This document shows, piece after piece, positions 9,375-18,024 of a stretch of DNA of 64,000 bases (the first letter of the stretch is position 1; every line of letters starts with the position of its first letter). The notes under the pieces are model-generated. The model was not told the DNA's origin. It made no database searches and saw nothing but the letters and a program-made list of their open reading frames with translations. The stretch is from the NCBI RefSeq assembly GCF_030409875.1, contig NZ_JAUFQR010000001.1, positions 1,302,001 to 1,366,000 on the forward strand, given 5' to 3'. Made by a program: the position numbers and the translations under genes. Source of the DNA: Chryseobacterium tructae (lineage in GTDB: Bacteria > Bacteroidota > Bacteroidia > Flavobacteriales > Weeksellaceae).

Positions 9375-10604
9375 TTAATTATATTTAATAGCCTTCACTG
9401 GAGAAATCTTACTGATCAGATAACTCGGAATAATTAAAGCAAGAGCAGATATTGCCAATATCCCTAATGAAATAGAAGCAATAGCAACAGGATTAAGATC
9501 TACCGGAACTGTACTTACGTAGTAATTTTCAGGATTAAGCTTAATAACTCCAAAGAATTTTTGGATAAGAATGAGTCCTAACCCGATAGCATTTCCATAT
9601 AGAAGACCAGGAATCATAATGATAAGGGTATAATTGATAAAAGTTGCTCTGATCTGCGCATTGCTGGCTCCTAAAGTTTTAAGAAGACCAATGGAGTTGG
9701 TTCTTTCAATGATAAGGATCAGAAGAACCATAATAATATTGATAACCACCACAATCAGCATGATGATGATGATAAGAGCAATGTTGGTATCGAAGATACT
9801 GATCCAATCCGTGATTTGTGGGAACTTCTCAGTTGCTTTTTCAGCATAATTTTTATAACCGATCAATTTTTCAATCTCTGGAAAATCTTTGTCGATGTCG
9901 TTGACATTCTTCAGGAAAATATCGAGTCCACCGATCTCATCAGGTTTCATATCCTGAATCTTTCTCGCATGGTTAATTCCACCAATAACAAATTGTTCAT
10001 CGATGAGTTTGATATCTGTTCTATAAATTCCGATAATTTTAAACTTACGATAAAGAGGTTTTTGATCAGCTTTTAAGAAAACAGTAACAATACTGTCGTT
10101 GACTTTAAGGTGAAGATCATTTGCTATTTTTTGTGAAATGGCAACATCATTGTTGAAACCTACTTCTGTTACTTTGGGAGTCGTTCCTGCAATAAGGAAT
10201 TTTTTAAACCTTAAGCTGTCAAAATCTTTTCCGATTCCTTTAAATATAATACCTGCAAAATTATGTTCATTCCGCATAATGCCAGTAACGGTTACATATT
10301 TTTGGATAGTTTCCACATCCGGAAGTTCCTTAATCTTGGCAATATTCAAACCTTGGTTATCCAAAACTGAAGTATTATAGGAAGAATTGGATCGGGTAGA
10401 TCTTACAGTGATGTGCCCACTGAAATCCGCCAGTCTTTCTTTAATAGCTTTTTTAGAACCGAATCCGGTGGCTACAGTAATCAGGGAAACAATAATTCCC
10501 AATGCTACGGAAAGCCTGCCAATGAAGATGATAACCCTCGAAAGGTTATTTTTGTTATCTTTGGAAAACGCTATTTTTCTAGAGAAATATAAAGGAAACT
10601 TCAA
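9375..10604 (-). CDS. FtsX-like ABC transporter permease (MacB/LolCE type)
   Basis: The topology is one N-terminal membrane segment (FIGRLSVALGIIVSLITVA), a large periplasmic domain, and three C-terminal membrane segments containing the FtsX-like signature ERTNSIGLLKTLGASNAQIR. Such permeases work mechanically with a LolD/MacB-like ATPase, often on lipoproteins; no ATPase gene is adjacent. I prefer a TTG start at 10604, giving LKFPLYFSRKIAFS, the usual family start. Another in-frame TTG at 10673 would extend into the coding start of the next gene. There is no ATG in the right place. About 409 residues. Confidence 0.85.
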   Translation of the reverse strand: MKFPLYFSRKIAFSKDNKNNLSRVIIFIGRLSVALGIIVSLITVATGFGSKKAIKERLADFSGHITVRSTRSNSSYNTSVLDNQGLNIAKIKELPDVETIQKYVTVTGIMRNEHNFAGIIFKGIGKDFDSLRFKKFLIAGTTPKVTEVGFNNDVAISQKIANDLHLKVNDSIVTVFLKADQKPLYRKFKIIGIYRTDIKLIDEQFVIGGINHARKIQDMKPDEIGGLDIFLKNVNDIDKDFPEIEKLIGYKNYAEKATEKFPQITDWISIFDTNIALIIIIMLIVVVINIIMVLLILIIERTNSIGLLKTLGASNAQIRATFINYTLIIMIPGLLYGNAIGLGLILIQKFFGVIKLNPENYYVSTVPVDLNPVAIASISLGILAISALALIIPSYLISKISPVKAIKYN

Positions 10605-10608
10605 GCTT

Positions 10609-11805
10609 ATGAATTTAGATTTCAAAATTAAAAATTTACTTCTGATTTGCCTAATTTTTTTAGGAGTATTCAATCAATATTATTCCCAAACTCCAGTTCA
10701 GACGGATTTCAAAACAGGTGCAGATCAGCCTGAGCTTTATTTACCTTTATTAAAGAATAAAACGATTGGTATTGTAACCAATCAGACCGGGTTAATGAGT
10801 GATAGAACGCATTTGGTTGATTTTTTAGTTAAAAACGGAGTAAAGATCAAGGCTATTTTCGCCCCTGAACATGGTTTTAGAGGAGATGCTGATGCAGGAG
10901 CTAAAGTGAAAAATGGAGTAGATGTAAAGACTGGAATTCCTATCGTTTCTTTATATGCGAGTAATAAAAAACCGAAACCTGAACAATTGGCAGGAATTGA
11001 TCTTGTCGTTTTTGATATTCAGGATGTGGGGGTGAGATTCTATACTTATATCTCTACTTTAACTTATTTAATGGAAGCGGGTGCTGAAAATAATGTTGAA
11101 GTAATGGTGCTGGATCGTCCCAATCCACATGATGGATATACTGATGGCCCGGTTTTGAAGAAGAAATGGGCAAGTTTTGTAGGGATGCATGAAGTTCCGG
11201 TAGTTTATGGATTAACCATTGGTGAGTATGGAAAAATGGTAAACGGAGAAAAATGGCTGAAAAATGGAGTTCAGGCGAAATATACTTTGATCCCAATGAA
11301 GAATTATCACAAAAAACAACGTTACCCGATATTGGATAAGCCATCGCCCAATTTACCTAATGATAAAGCGATTAATTTATATCCAAGTCTATGTTTTTTT
11401 GAAGGAACTCAGGTTTCTGTAGGAAGGGGTACGGATCAGCCTTTTCAGATATATGGCTCGCCATGGATGGAAAGTTTACCTTATCAGTTTACTCCTAAGC
11501 CAAGCTATGGTGCCAAAGATCCATTCCTAAATGGGAAGTTATGTTACGGCGAAGATTTGTCCAATTATCCTAAGGATTTAAGAGAACTGAACCTTGAATG
11601 GGTCATTAAGGCTTATCAAAACTACAAAAATCCCCAGTTGGATTTCTTTTTAAAGAACTTATGGTTCGATACTCTTTCGGGAACGGATGAGTTCAGAAAA
11701 CAAATTATTGCAGGAAAATCAATTCCGGAAATTAAAGCTTCATGGAAAGCAGGTCTTGAGGATTTTGAAAAGATAAGAACGCAGTACGTTGTGTACGAAG
11801 ATTAA
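10609..11805 (+). CDS. namZ: DUF1343 family protein, NamZ-type exo-beta-N-acetylmuramidase
   Basis: The 398-residue secreted protein begins at ATG 10609 with a signal peptide (LLLICLIFLGVFNQYYSQ). DUF1343 motifs are clear: GIVTNQTG, FAPEHGFRGDADAG, VFDIQDVGVRFYTY, LDRPNPHDG and GRGTDQPFQIYG. Characterised members cleave N-acetylmuramic acid from the non-reducing end of peptidoglycan fragments, so a role in cell-wall recycling or scavenging is likely. The longer upstream reading frame from 10387 is only the shadow of the permease gene. The start lies 4 bases from the TTG of the divergent permease. Confidence 0.9.
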   Translation: MNLDFKIKNLLLICLIFLGVFNQYYSQTPVQTDFKTGADQPELYLPLLKNKTIGIVTNQTGLMSDRTHLVDFLVKNGVKIKAIFAPEHGFRGDADAGAKVKNGVDVKTGIPIVSLYASNKKPKPEQLAGIDLVVFDIQDVGVRFYTYISTLTYLMEAGAENNVEVMVLDRPNPHDGYTDGPVLKKKWASFVGMHEVPVVYGLTIGEYGKMVNGEKWLKNGVQAKYTLIPMKNYHKKQRYPILDKPSPNLPNDKAINLYPSLCFFEGTQVSVGRGTDQPFQIYGSPWMESLPYQFTPKPSYGAKDPFLNGKLCYGEDLSNYPKDLRELNLEWVIKAYQNYKNPQLDFFLKNLWFDTLSGTDEFRKQIIAGKSIPEIKASWKAGLEDFEKIRTQYVVYED

Positions 11806-11929
11806 TAAAGGGCGGGAGGTTTGAGGCTGGAAGCTGGAAGTTAGGAAGGTCAAAAAGGATGACTTTACTCTTTTTAAAAATCACTTAGTGGTAGCGCGAC
11901 TGTAAGTAACTTCCAGCTTCCAACTTTAA
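11806..11929. repeat. GGAAGCTGGAAG inverted-repeat element, copy 1
   Basis: The left arm (GGCTGGAAGCTGGAAGTTA near 11824) and the right arm (AACTTCCAGCTTCCAACTTT near 11908) are imperfect inverted copies around about 60 unique bases. The same words recur at 26121-26490, 51731-51815 and, in a poorer one-arm form, near 59150. It sits between convergent genes and may act as a terminator. Confidence 0.7.
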
Positions 11930-12136
11930 CTAATCAAAATTTTGGGGCGGATTTTTATCGTTTTTACCCTTATTTAATATGAAGAGTCCGATTGTTAAGC
12001 CGACTACACCTGCAAAAGCAGTTAATAAAGCTCTTTGTAATTTGTCTGGAAGATCATTTCCAAGGTAATTCATTAAAAAAAGGATCACAAATGTGATCAC
12101 TGAAATGATAATATGATTTTTTCCGAATGGCTTCAT
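11930..12136 (-). CDS. Small two-TM hypothetical membrane protein
   Basis: This 68-residue protein has two hydrophobic segments (IIISVITFVILFLMNYLG and ALLTAFAGVVGLTIGLFIL) joined by a short charged loop, and ends in a Lys/Asn-rich tail. I do not recognise a family. It starts 4 bases after the DUF3575 stop and is the last gene of a three-gene operon, which supports its being real. Confidence 0.65.
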   Translation of the reverse strand: MKPFGKNHIIISVITFVILFLMNYLGNDLPDKLQRALLTAFAGVVGLTIGLFILNKGKNDKNPPQNFD

Positions 12137-12140
12137 TGTA

Positions 12141-12776
12141 TTATTTAAATTTGTAAGAGATCATAACTCCACCTCTGTAAGGCAAAATTTCACCACTTTT
12201 ATTAAGTCCTTCTACCCCAATGTCATAACGTTTTCCTGTAGTTCTGTCATACCCTTTATAAAAACTTTGTGCAGTTCCAATAGTGGCATAAAGATCAAGA
12301 TTCCATCTTTCAGATAACTGAAATTGATAACCTCCCGTGACTCCTAACATAATAGAAAAACCTCTTTGATAGAGATTTGAAATAACGAAGGAATCTCCAT
12401 TGTCTGATATAGAAATAGCATTGTTGTTCCAATAATTCCATTTCTGTGCATTATAAGCAGCAACAGAGACGTTAGCTCCAATATACCAATGTTTGAAAGC
12501 TTCTTTGAAATAATATCTTCCCTCAGCAGAAACAGAATAAAACTGTAATTCATGTCCTGAAAATGATTTCCATGGAGAGATAAAGACATCTCCCTGAAGT
12601 GTATATTTAGGACTAATCTGTTTTTCTATCCCCAGATTTATAATACCAACTGGTAAAAAAAGAGCATTACCTTTTACATATAAACTTTTCTCTTCGCTTT
12701 GTTCCTGCTCCTGAGCCTTTAGTGACCCTATACTCAGGAATGCCAAAGCAGCCATTAATACTCTGTATTTCATCAA
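12141..12776 (-). CDS. DUF3575 family outer-membrane beta-barrel-type protein
   Basis: The 211-residue protein has a signal peptide (VLMAALAFLSIGSLKAQ) and repeated amphipathic strands such as LFLPVGIINLGIEKQI, YSVSAEGRYYFKE and RGGVMISYKFK, ending in an aromatic/basic strand. That is the DUF3575 pattern of Bacteroidota outer-membrane proteins, with functions mostly unknown. It lies 5 bases downstream of the thioredoxin-like gene, so the two envelope proteins are expressed together. Confidence 0.82.
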   Translation of the reverse strand: MMKYRVLMAALAFLSIGSLKAQEQEQSEEKSLYVKGNALFLPVGIINLGIEKQISPKYTLQGDVFISPWKSFSGHELQFYSVSAEGRYYFKEAFKHWYIGANVSVAAYNAQKWNYWNNNAISISDNGDSFVISNLYQRGFSIMLGVTGGYQFQLSERWNLDLYATIGTAQSFYKGYDRTTGKRYDIGVEGLNKSGEILPYRGGVMISYKFK

Positions 12777-12781
12777 TATGT

Positions 12782-13957
12782 TTATTTTATTTGTTGTAAT
12801 AGTTCCTCAGCTAATTTTGAATCTCTATTAGCCTGAACTGCCATGTTTTTAGACATTTCAGCATAGTTTTTAGCCATATCTTTATTTCCTGTTAAGAAAT
12901 AAAGTTTACCAAGGATATAGGTGTTTTCAGAATTTTCACCTCTCATAACAGACTTCTCAGCCCATTCAGTTGCTTTTTTTAATGACGATGGAGTTTTTAC
13001 ATGATCTACAAATACCCATGCTGCTCTTAAAAGTTCATCGGGATTAAATTTGTCTGAATCTTTGTAGTAATCCAAAGCTGCTTTTTCATATTCCGGGAAA
13101 TTGGCATTTCGCTCATAATAGGTAAGCTTGGTTTGATTGAGTCTTGTGGTTGCTATTTGTTTTCCTACCAATGGTTCAGCCATTTTCATGAAGTAGTCAT
13201 CGTTGATCTTTTTATTTTTATCATCGATGGATTGTTCCACAATGTTTGATAACTTTAGTTGAGCATCAAATTCATTGTAGGTTTCTTCAGGAAGGAATTT
13301 TATGATTTCAGCTTTTCTCGAAGCAAAAGCTTTATAATTAGAATCTTCTGTTGATTTTAAGAAAAATAGCATCAATCCTATTTCATCCTTTGTAAGGGGT
13401 TCAGATGTTTTTTTATTTTCAAAATATCTTTCAGATGCTTTTTTAGCAAACTCGTAATCAGTATCAGAATTAAGCTTCATAATATTGATTAGAAACTCAG
13501 GATCTTTTTCCCCACTAGCAAACCTTTCTTTGAGGGATCCTTTTTTATTTCCTTGTGAATTGATATCCTGAGCCATAGCCACAAACATACTTTCTTCCAT
13601 GTAGCCTGTATTTCTGGACACGAGTTCACCTTCACCATTTAGAAAAAGATAAGTAGGATAAGAACGTACCCCAAATTTAGAAGCAAGATCTCTTCCTTCT
13701 CCTTTCTCCATGTCAAATCTTGCATTAATGAAGTTGGTATTGAAATATTCTCTAACGGATTTCTGAGGAAAAACATTTTTTTCCATCATTTTGCAGGGGC
13801 CACACCAGGAAGCATAAGCATCAATGAAAACCAATTTCTTTTCCTTTTTGGCTTTGGCTATAATTTCTTTAAATGGCAGTTCCTGAAACTGTATACTCTC
13901 CTGAGCGGAGATGACAATAGAGCAAAAAATAGATATCCCGGAGATGATCTTCTTCAT
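12782..13957 (-). CDS. Secreted thioredoxin-like protein with C-terminal helical repeats
   Basis: From the ATG at 13957 the protein has a signal peptide (IISGISIFCSIVISAQ), then a thioredoxin fold with the active site AYASWCGPCKMME near residue 50 and the cis-Pro segment GVRSYPTYLF. A helical TPR-like C-terminal half ends in NTYILGKLYFLTGNKDMAKNYAE. About 391 residues. The CGPC site suggests periplasmic disulfide chemistry. The upstream extension to 13996 spoils the signal peptide. First gene of an operon with DUF3575 and a small membrane protein. Confidence 0.88.
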   Translation of the reverse strand: MKKIISGISIFCSIVISAQESIQFQELPFKEIIAKAKKEKKLVFIDAYASWCGPCKMMEKNVFPQKSVREYFNTNFINARFDMEKGEGRDLASKFGVRSYPTYLFLNGEGELVSRNTGYMEESMFVAMAQDINSQGNKKGSLKERFASGEKDPEFLINIMKLNSDTDYEFAKKASERYFENKKTSEPLTKDEIGLMLFFLKSTEDSNYKAFASRKAEIIKFLPEETYNEFDAQLKLSNIVEQSIDDKNKKINDDYFMKMAEPLVGKQIATTRLNQTKLTYYERNANFPEYEKAALDYYKDSDKFNPDELLRAAWVFVDHVKTPSSLKKATEWAEKSVMRGENSENTYILGKLYFLTGNKDMAKNYAEMSKNMAVQANRDSKLAEELLQQIK

Positions 13958-14112
13958 TTTCAAATAAGATTTGTAGCGAAGATAAATAATTTTCAAAACA
14001 TACAGGATGGAATCCGAAGGTTGAATGGTTATATTAACTAATTTTAAGACTTACCCCTTTAGATGATGACCTTTTAAGCAATGGAAGAAGTATCCTGTTT
14101 AGAATGAAATAA

Positions 14113-14475
14113 TTACTCCTTTTTCTTAGATTCTTTATGTTCCTTGCCCCAAATCTCCAGGTGATTAAGAACCGGAAGTAATTTTTTTCCTATCTCTGAT
14201 AATTCATATTCTACTCGAAGAGGAACTTCTGCATATACCGTTTTTACAACCAAATTTTCCTGCTCCATTTTTTTTAGTTGCAGGGTAAGCATTCTTTCAG
14301 AGATATTATGAATTCTGTTTTTTAGTTCAAAAAACCTTAATTTCTCTCGTTTGAGATGATAGCAAATGGAAAGAATCCATCGCCCACTGATCAGGTTTAC
14401 GGCATATATTTCGGAACAGCTGGATTCCAACGATCTTTTGTTCTCGTTATTGGTAGATGATTCTTTAATACTCAT
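14113..14475 (-). CDS. HxlR-family winged-helix transcriptional regulator
   Basis: The ATG at 14475 gives 120 residues. The HxlR features are an early cysteine (LESSCSEIYAVNLISGRWIL), the recognition region LRFFELKNRIHNISERMLTLQLKKME, and the wing VPLRVEYELSEIGKKLLPVL. An alternative TTG at 14502 adds nine residues. HxlR proteins often sense electrophiles or redox change through the N-terminal Cys and control a divergent gene. Here that is a hydrolase-isochorismatase operon 145 bp away. Confidence 0.88.
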   Translation of the reverse strand: MSIKESSTNNENKRSLESSCSEIYAVNLISGRWILSICYHLKREKLRFFELKNRIHNISERMLTLQLKKMEQENLVVKTVYAEVPLRVEYELSEIGKKLLPVLNHLEIWGKEHKESKKKE

Positions 14476-14513
14476 ACTCACATTTTTGTTCGTTCCACAC
14501 AATCTGTTGTAGG

Positions 14514-14554
14514 TTTGTATTCTTCAGTATTGATGAACTAAATTCGTATACAAA
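14514..14554. promoter_or_regulatory. Candidate operator in the hxlR-hydrolase intergenic region
   Basis: TTTGTAT (14514-14520) and ATACAAA (14548-14554) form a perfect 7-bp inverted repeat with 27 bases between the arms. The position between divergent regulator and target is right for an HxlR site, but the spacing is wide, so this is tentative. Confidence 0.35.
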
Positions 14555-14619
14555 AATAAAAAACATCGATGAAGTATCCTGTTTTTTTGGGTATTTGTTG
14601 AATTTTATAATAGAGAAAT

Positions 14620-15563
14620 ATGGATTGTAGTAGAATTAATAAGGAGCTGAAAGAGAGTATGGAAAGCGTTCCATATTCATTAGAAATTGATGAAAATGTA
14701 TTTTTGAATAGTCCTGAAATCATTCAGCAGGAAAGACGGGAGTTTATAAAGAATAATCCTGTTAGACGGCCGGATCGTATCAATGTGAAAGATATTTTCA
14801 TCCCTAGTTCAGTAGATGGAGCAGATATACGACTGCATGTCTATCAACCAAAAGAATTTAATAAAGATAGAACATTGATCTACTTTCATGGTGGCGGTTA
14901 TGTTTTTGGTCTGCCAGAGCAGGTAGACAGTCAAATGTTTGAAATGGCAGATGGATTGCAAGCAACCATTATATCTGTTGATTACAGACTGGCTCCTCAA
15001 TATCAGTTTCCTATACCTGTTTAGATGGTTTTGATGCTTTGAAATGGGTAATTGAAGCTGGAGAAAGTAAGCTTGGAGTCAATCCTGATCATATTACAGT
15101 AATGGGAGCAAGTGCTGGTGGGCATTTGGCGGCAGCTGTAACCCAGATGGCTGCGGATCAAAATATCAATAATATAAATCATCAGTTTTTATTATATCCG
15201 GTAATTCATAACAGATTGAATACGTCTTCTATGGAAGAGTTTACAGATTCTCCATTATGGAGTAAAAGATATGCTGAGATAGCATGGCAACACTTTTTAG
15301 GAAAAGAAAAGATGGCTCAAAGTATTATTTATTCTGATTTAACCTATTATCATAAATTTTCCGCATTGCCTAGCACAACAATCATAGCGTGTGAACTTGA
15401 TCCTTTGAGAGATGAAGGTATTGAATTTTCCCAGCTATTATATCAGGCTGGGGTTGCCACTGAGCTATGGGTGGTTCCTGGAGCAGTACATGTATTTGAT
15501 CTCTTTGATTGTCCTTTAACAGATGACTATAAAAAATTCTTAATGAATAGACTTTTTAAATAA
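14620..15563 (+). CDS. Alpha/beta hydrolase of the HSL/esterase family (one apparent frameshift near 15018)
   Basis: The first part carries the oxyanion motif YFHGGGYVFG and ISVDYRLAPQYQFPIP. The second, one frame over, carries the nucleophile elbow GASAGGH and the late Asp/His region ACELDPLRDEG and VVPGAVHVFD. Adding one base at about 15018 gives FPIPxCLDGFDALKWV, exactly the usual HSL-family sequence, and a 314-residue protein. It would hydrolyse small esters, amides or lactones. It is divergent from HxlR and followed 6 bases later by an isochorismatase-family gene. I treat the break as a sequence error. Confidence 0.85.
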
Positions 15564-15569
15564 AAACAG

Positions 15570-16136
15570 ATGAATTTACGAGATAAAAAACCAGCTTTGA
15601 TTCTTATTGATATTCAAAAAGGCTTTCTTGATGAAAACTATTGGGGCGGAAACAGAAATAATAAGGATGCAGAAAAAATAAGTGGGAAAATATTGAAAAA
15701 ATGGCGAGAATTGAGTTTGCCGTTATTCCATGTCAGACATAGCTCAACGAATCCTGAGTCTACATTGCATGAATCTGATCCGGGTTTTGAATTTAATGAT
15801 TATGTTGTACCTCAAAACAATGAATATATTATTACTAAAAATGTAAACAGCGCTTTTATAGGCACTGATTTGAAAGAAAAATTAGAGGCTCAAAATATAA
15901 ATACTGTAGTGATTGTGGGGATTACAACCAATCATTGTGTTTCTACGACAGCAAGAATGGCAGGGAACTTCGGATACGAAACGTACGTAATTTCAGATGC
16001 TACAGCCGCTTTTGACAGAGTGGGAATACATGGAGAAAAATATGATGCAGAAAACGTTCATCTTATGGCTTTAGCTAATTTGAATGAAGAATTTGCTTCC
16101 ATTCTGAGTACTGAAGAACTATTGAATAAATTATAG
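15570..16136 (+). CDS. Isochorismatase-family cysteine hydrolase
   Basis: The 188-residue protein shows the full catalytic set: Asp in LILIDIQKGF, Lys in YIITKNVNSAFIGT, and the nucleophilic Cys in TTNHCVSTTARMAG with its cis-peptide neighbour. Members hydrolyse amides or vinyl ethers (nicotinamidase-, N-carbamoyl- or isochorismatase-type). The substrate is not readable here. It is in an operon with the alpha/beta hydrolase and probably under the same HxlR control, which suggests a small detoxification or salvage unit. Confidence 0.88.
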   Translation: MNLRDKKPALILIDIQKGFLDENYWGGNRNNKDAEKISGKILKKWRELSLPLFHVRHSSTNPESTLHESDPGFEFNDYVVPQNNEYIITKNVNSAFIGTDLKEKLEAQNINTVVIVGITTNHCVSTTARMAGNFGYETYVISDATAAFDRVGIHGEKYDAENVHLMALANLNEEFASILSTEELLNKL

Positions 16137-16222
16137 ATTGTATTTTATACTGATTTATAGTTCTGTTTATCGGAATTTTTAAGATAATTTTATTTCACCA
16201 AATAGTCCTAGAATCTTTGTTA

Positions 16223-16230
16223 TATCTTTG
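16223..16230 (+). promoter_or_regulatory. -7 promoter element TATCTTTG upstream of the histidine kinase
   Basis: It matches TAnnTTTG, with a leader of about 80 bases before the kinase ATG at 16316. Confidence 0.6.
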
Positions 16231-16315
16231 CAAACTAATAATTTATCCACAAAAGATATTGTAAAATGTAGGCTTTATTTCACATATTGCCAAGTTTTCT
16301 TTTGTGATAATAACA

Positions 16316-17911
16316 ATGCAGAAGAAATTGAGTATTAATTTTAAACACGCCTTATCCCAAAAATCCATTTACATTGCCGCCTTATCCACTTGCTTGATCG
16401 CAGTAGTGGCTTTTGCTGTTTTAAGCCATTTAATTGCTGAAGATAACCGTAAAAATACCGAAGATTTTGCAAAAAAAACCTTCTTCAGAAAATATGAATC
16501 TGTGGAAAGTGAATTTAGGAATATTGAGGATTACCAATATCTGCTTCGTGAGTTGATTCAAAAAGACGGATTGAAAAACTATAGAGATTATTCTTTGGTT
16601 TTAAATGATTTAAACAAAAAAAGAAATCTCTTAACGTACAGCTGGTATTATTATGACAATAATAAAACAGGAAAGTATGAAAGCAATAACCCTTTGTCAG
16701 GTCTTTTCAAGGAGAGAAACAATACAAAAGGATCCATTGCTATAAAAAATAATGGTTCCGGTCATTTTAAAGATTTTTTAATAAGCCGTAAAGACAGTAT
16801 GTTTTGGGTAAGTTATGATTCTCTTGTATTGCCTGAAAAAAATATTCTCTATTATGGCTCTACTGTAAGTTTAGATGATCTTCATCAATATTTTACCAAT
16901 GTAGATAAAAGTTCAAATACCTATGCATACGTTTTTACTAAAGAAGGAGTTTGTATTACCCATCCTGAAAAAAAATATATTGGAAAAAATGTTTTTCATT
17001 TTACAGATATTAAAGCAAAAGATACTGTATGCAGTAAGATAAAACCAGGATATACTGAAGGCATTGCGACCTCTGAATATTTAGGAATGGAAGTCACCCG
17101 CTTTATAAAACCATTGAAAACAGAAAACTTCGACGGCTATGCGGTGGTTAATTATGTCAATTTTATTACGGATGAAAATACCAATAAAGTAAAAGCGTAT
17201 ACGGTTTACATATTTCTGGCTGCTTTATTTCTGATTGTAACGGTTTTTATTTTATTTCAACGATCTACGAGCATAGCTTATAAGGAAAAGGAAAAGATAC
17301 AGTCTGAAAAAAATCTATTGTTGGTAGAGAATGAAAAGATGCATAAAGCAGAGGTGATTAATCAGTTGCAGCAACTTAAGAATAACATCAATCCGCATTT
17401 TTTATTCAATTCTTTGAACTCTTTATATATGTTGATTGGGATTAATAAAGAGAATGCACAGAAATTCACCATGAATCTTTCAAAGATCTACAGGTATCTG
17501 ATTGTTCCGCCAAAGGAAAATATTGTATCTGTTTCCAAAGAAATTGATTTTATTCAAAAATATATGGAGCTTTTAAAAAGCAGGTTCGATGAAGAATTGA
17601 ATTTCGAACTCATTATAAAAGATCCCGGAAGTTTAGAAAAGCGTATCCCTTATTTATCTCTTCAGATTGTTACGGAAAATGCTATAAAACATAATGTTGC
17701 AACGATAGATCAACCATTGGAAATCACGATAGAGGTAGAGGAGAGAGGTATTACGGTAAAGAATACTTATCAACCCAAAACCGAAGCGGTTCAGGGAGAA
17801 AAATTCGGAATTGATTATTTGAATCAGGTTTATGAGTATTTTAGAGAAAATCCGCTTCATATTTCTGTAGATGGTGAATATTTTATATGTTTTTTACCAT
17901 TAATGAAATAA
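16316..17911 (+). CDS. LytS/YehU-type membrane sensor histidine kinase
   Basis: ATG 16316 (an upstream in-frame GTG at 16304 is less likely) gives 531 residues. A first membrane segment (YIAALSTCLIAVVAFAVLSHLI) and a second near residue 300 (YTVYIFLAALFLIVTVFILF) flank a periplasmic sensor of about 250 residues with a Cache-like look. A short coiled coil then leads to the His_kinase domain with the phosphoacceptor motif NNINPHFLFNSLNSLY near residue 356 and a degenerate ATPase domain (SLQIVTENAIKHNV). Its natural partner is the LytTR regulator at 25356, on the far side of the protease and SusCD genes. Confidence 0.9.
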   Translation: MQKKLSINFKHALSQKSIYIAALSTCLIAVVAFAVLSHLIAEDNRKNTEDFAKKTFFRKYESVESEFRNIEDYQYLLRELIQKDGLKNYRDYSLVLNDLNKKRNLLTYSWYYYDNNKTGKYESNNPLSGLFKERNNTKGSIAIKNNGSGHFKDFLISRKDSMFWVSYDSLVLPEKNILYYGSTVSLDDLHQYFTNVDKSSNTYAYVFTKEGVCITHPEKKYIGKNVFHFTDIKAKDTVCSKIKPGYTEGIATSEYLGMEVTRFIKPLKTENFDGYAVVNYVNFITDENTNKVKAYTVYIFLAALFLIVTVFILFQRSTSIAYKEKEKIQSEKNLLLVENEKMHKAEVINQLQQLKNNINPHFLFNSLNSLYMLIGINKENAQKFTMNLSKIYRYLIVPPKENIVSVSKEIDFIQKYMELLKSRFDEELNFELIIKDPGSLEKRIPYLSLQIVTENAIKHNVATIDQPLEITIEVEERGITVKNTYQPKTEAVQGEKFGIDYLNQVYEYFRENPLHISVDGEYFICFLPLMK

Positions 17912-17985
17912 AATGGAAAAATCCATTCACTCCCGAATAATCACCTTTCACTCCCTAATACACTCTATATAATTCACTATACCTA

Positions 17986-17993
17986 TAGCTTTG
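17986..17993 (+). promoter_or_regulatory. -7 promoter element TAGCTTTG for the metalloprotease-SusCD operon
   Basis: It matches TAnnTTTG and ends 31 bases before the metalloprotease ATG. Confidence 0.65.
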
Positions 17994-18024
17994 CCAGCTG
18001 AAACTAAGATATTTACTATTTGGA

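Noticed and set aside
10387..10608. N-terminal extension of the NamZ-type protein
   Set aside because: It is the antisense of the divergent permease gene and precedes a clean signal peptide starting at 10609.
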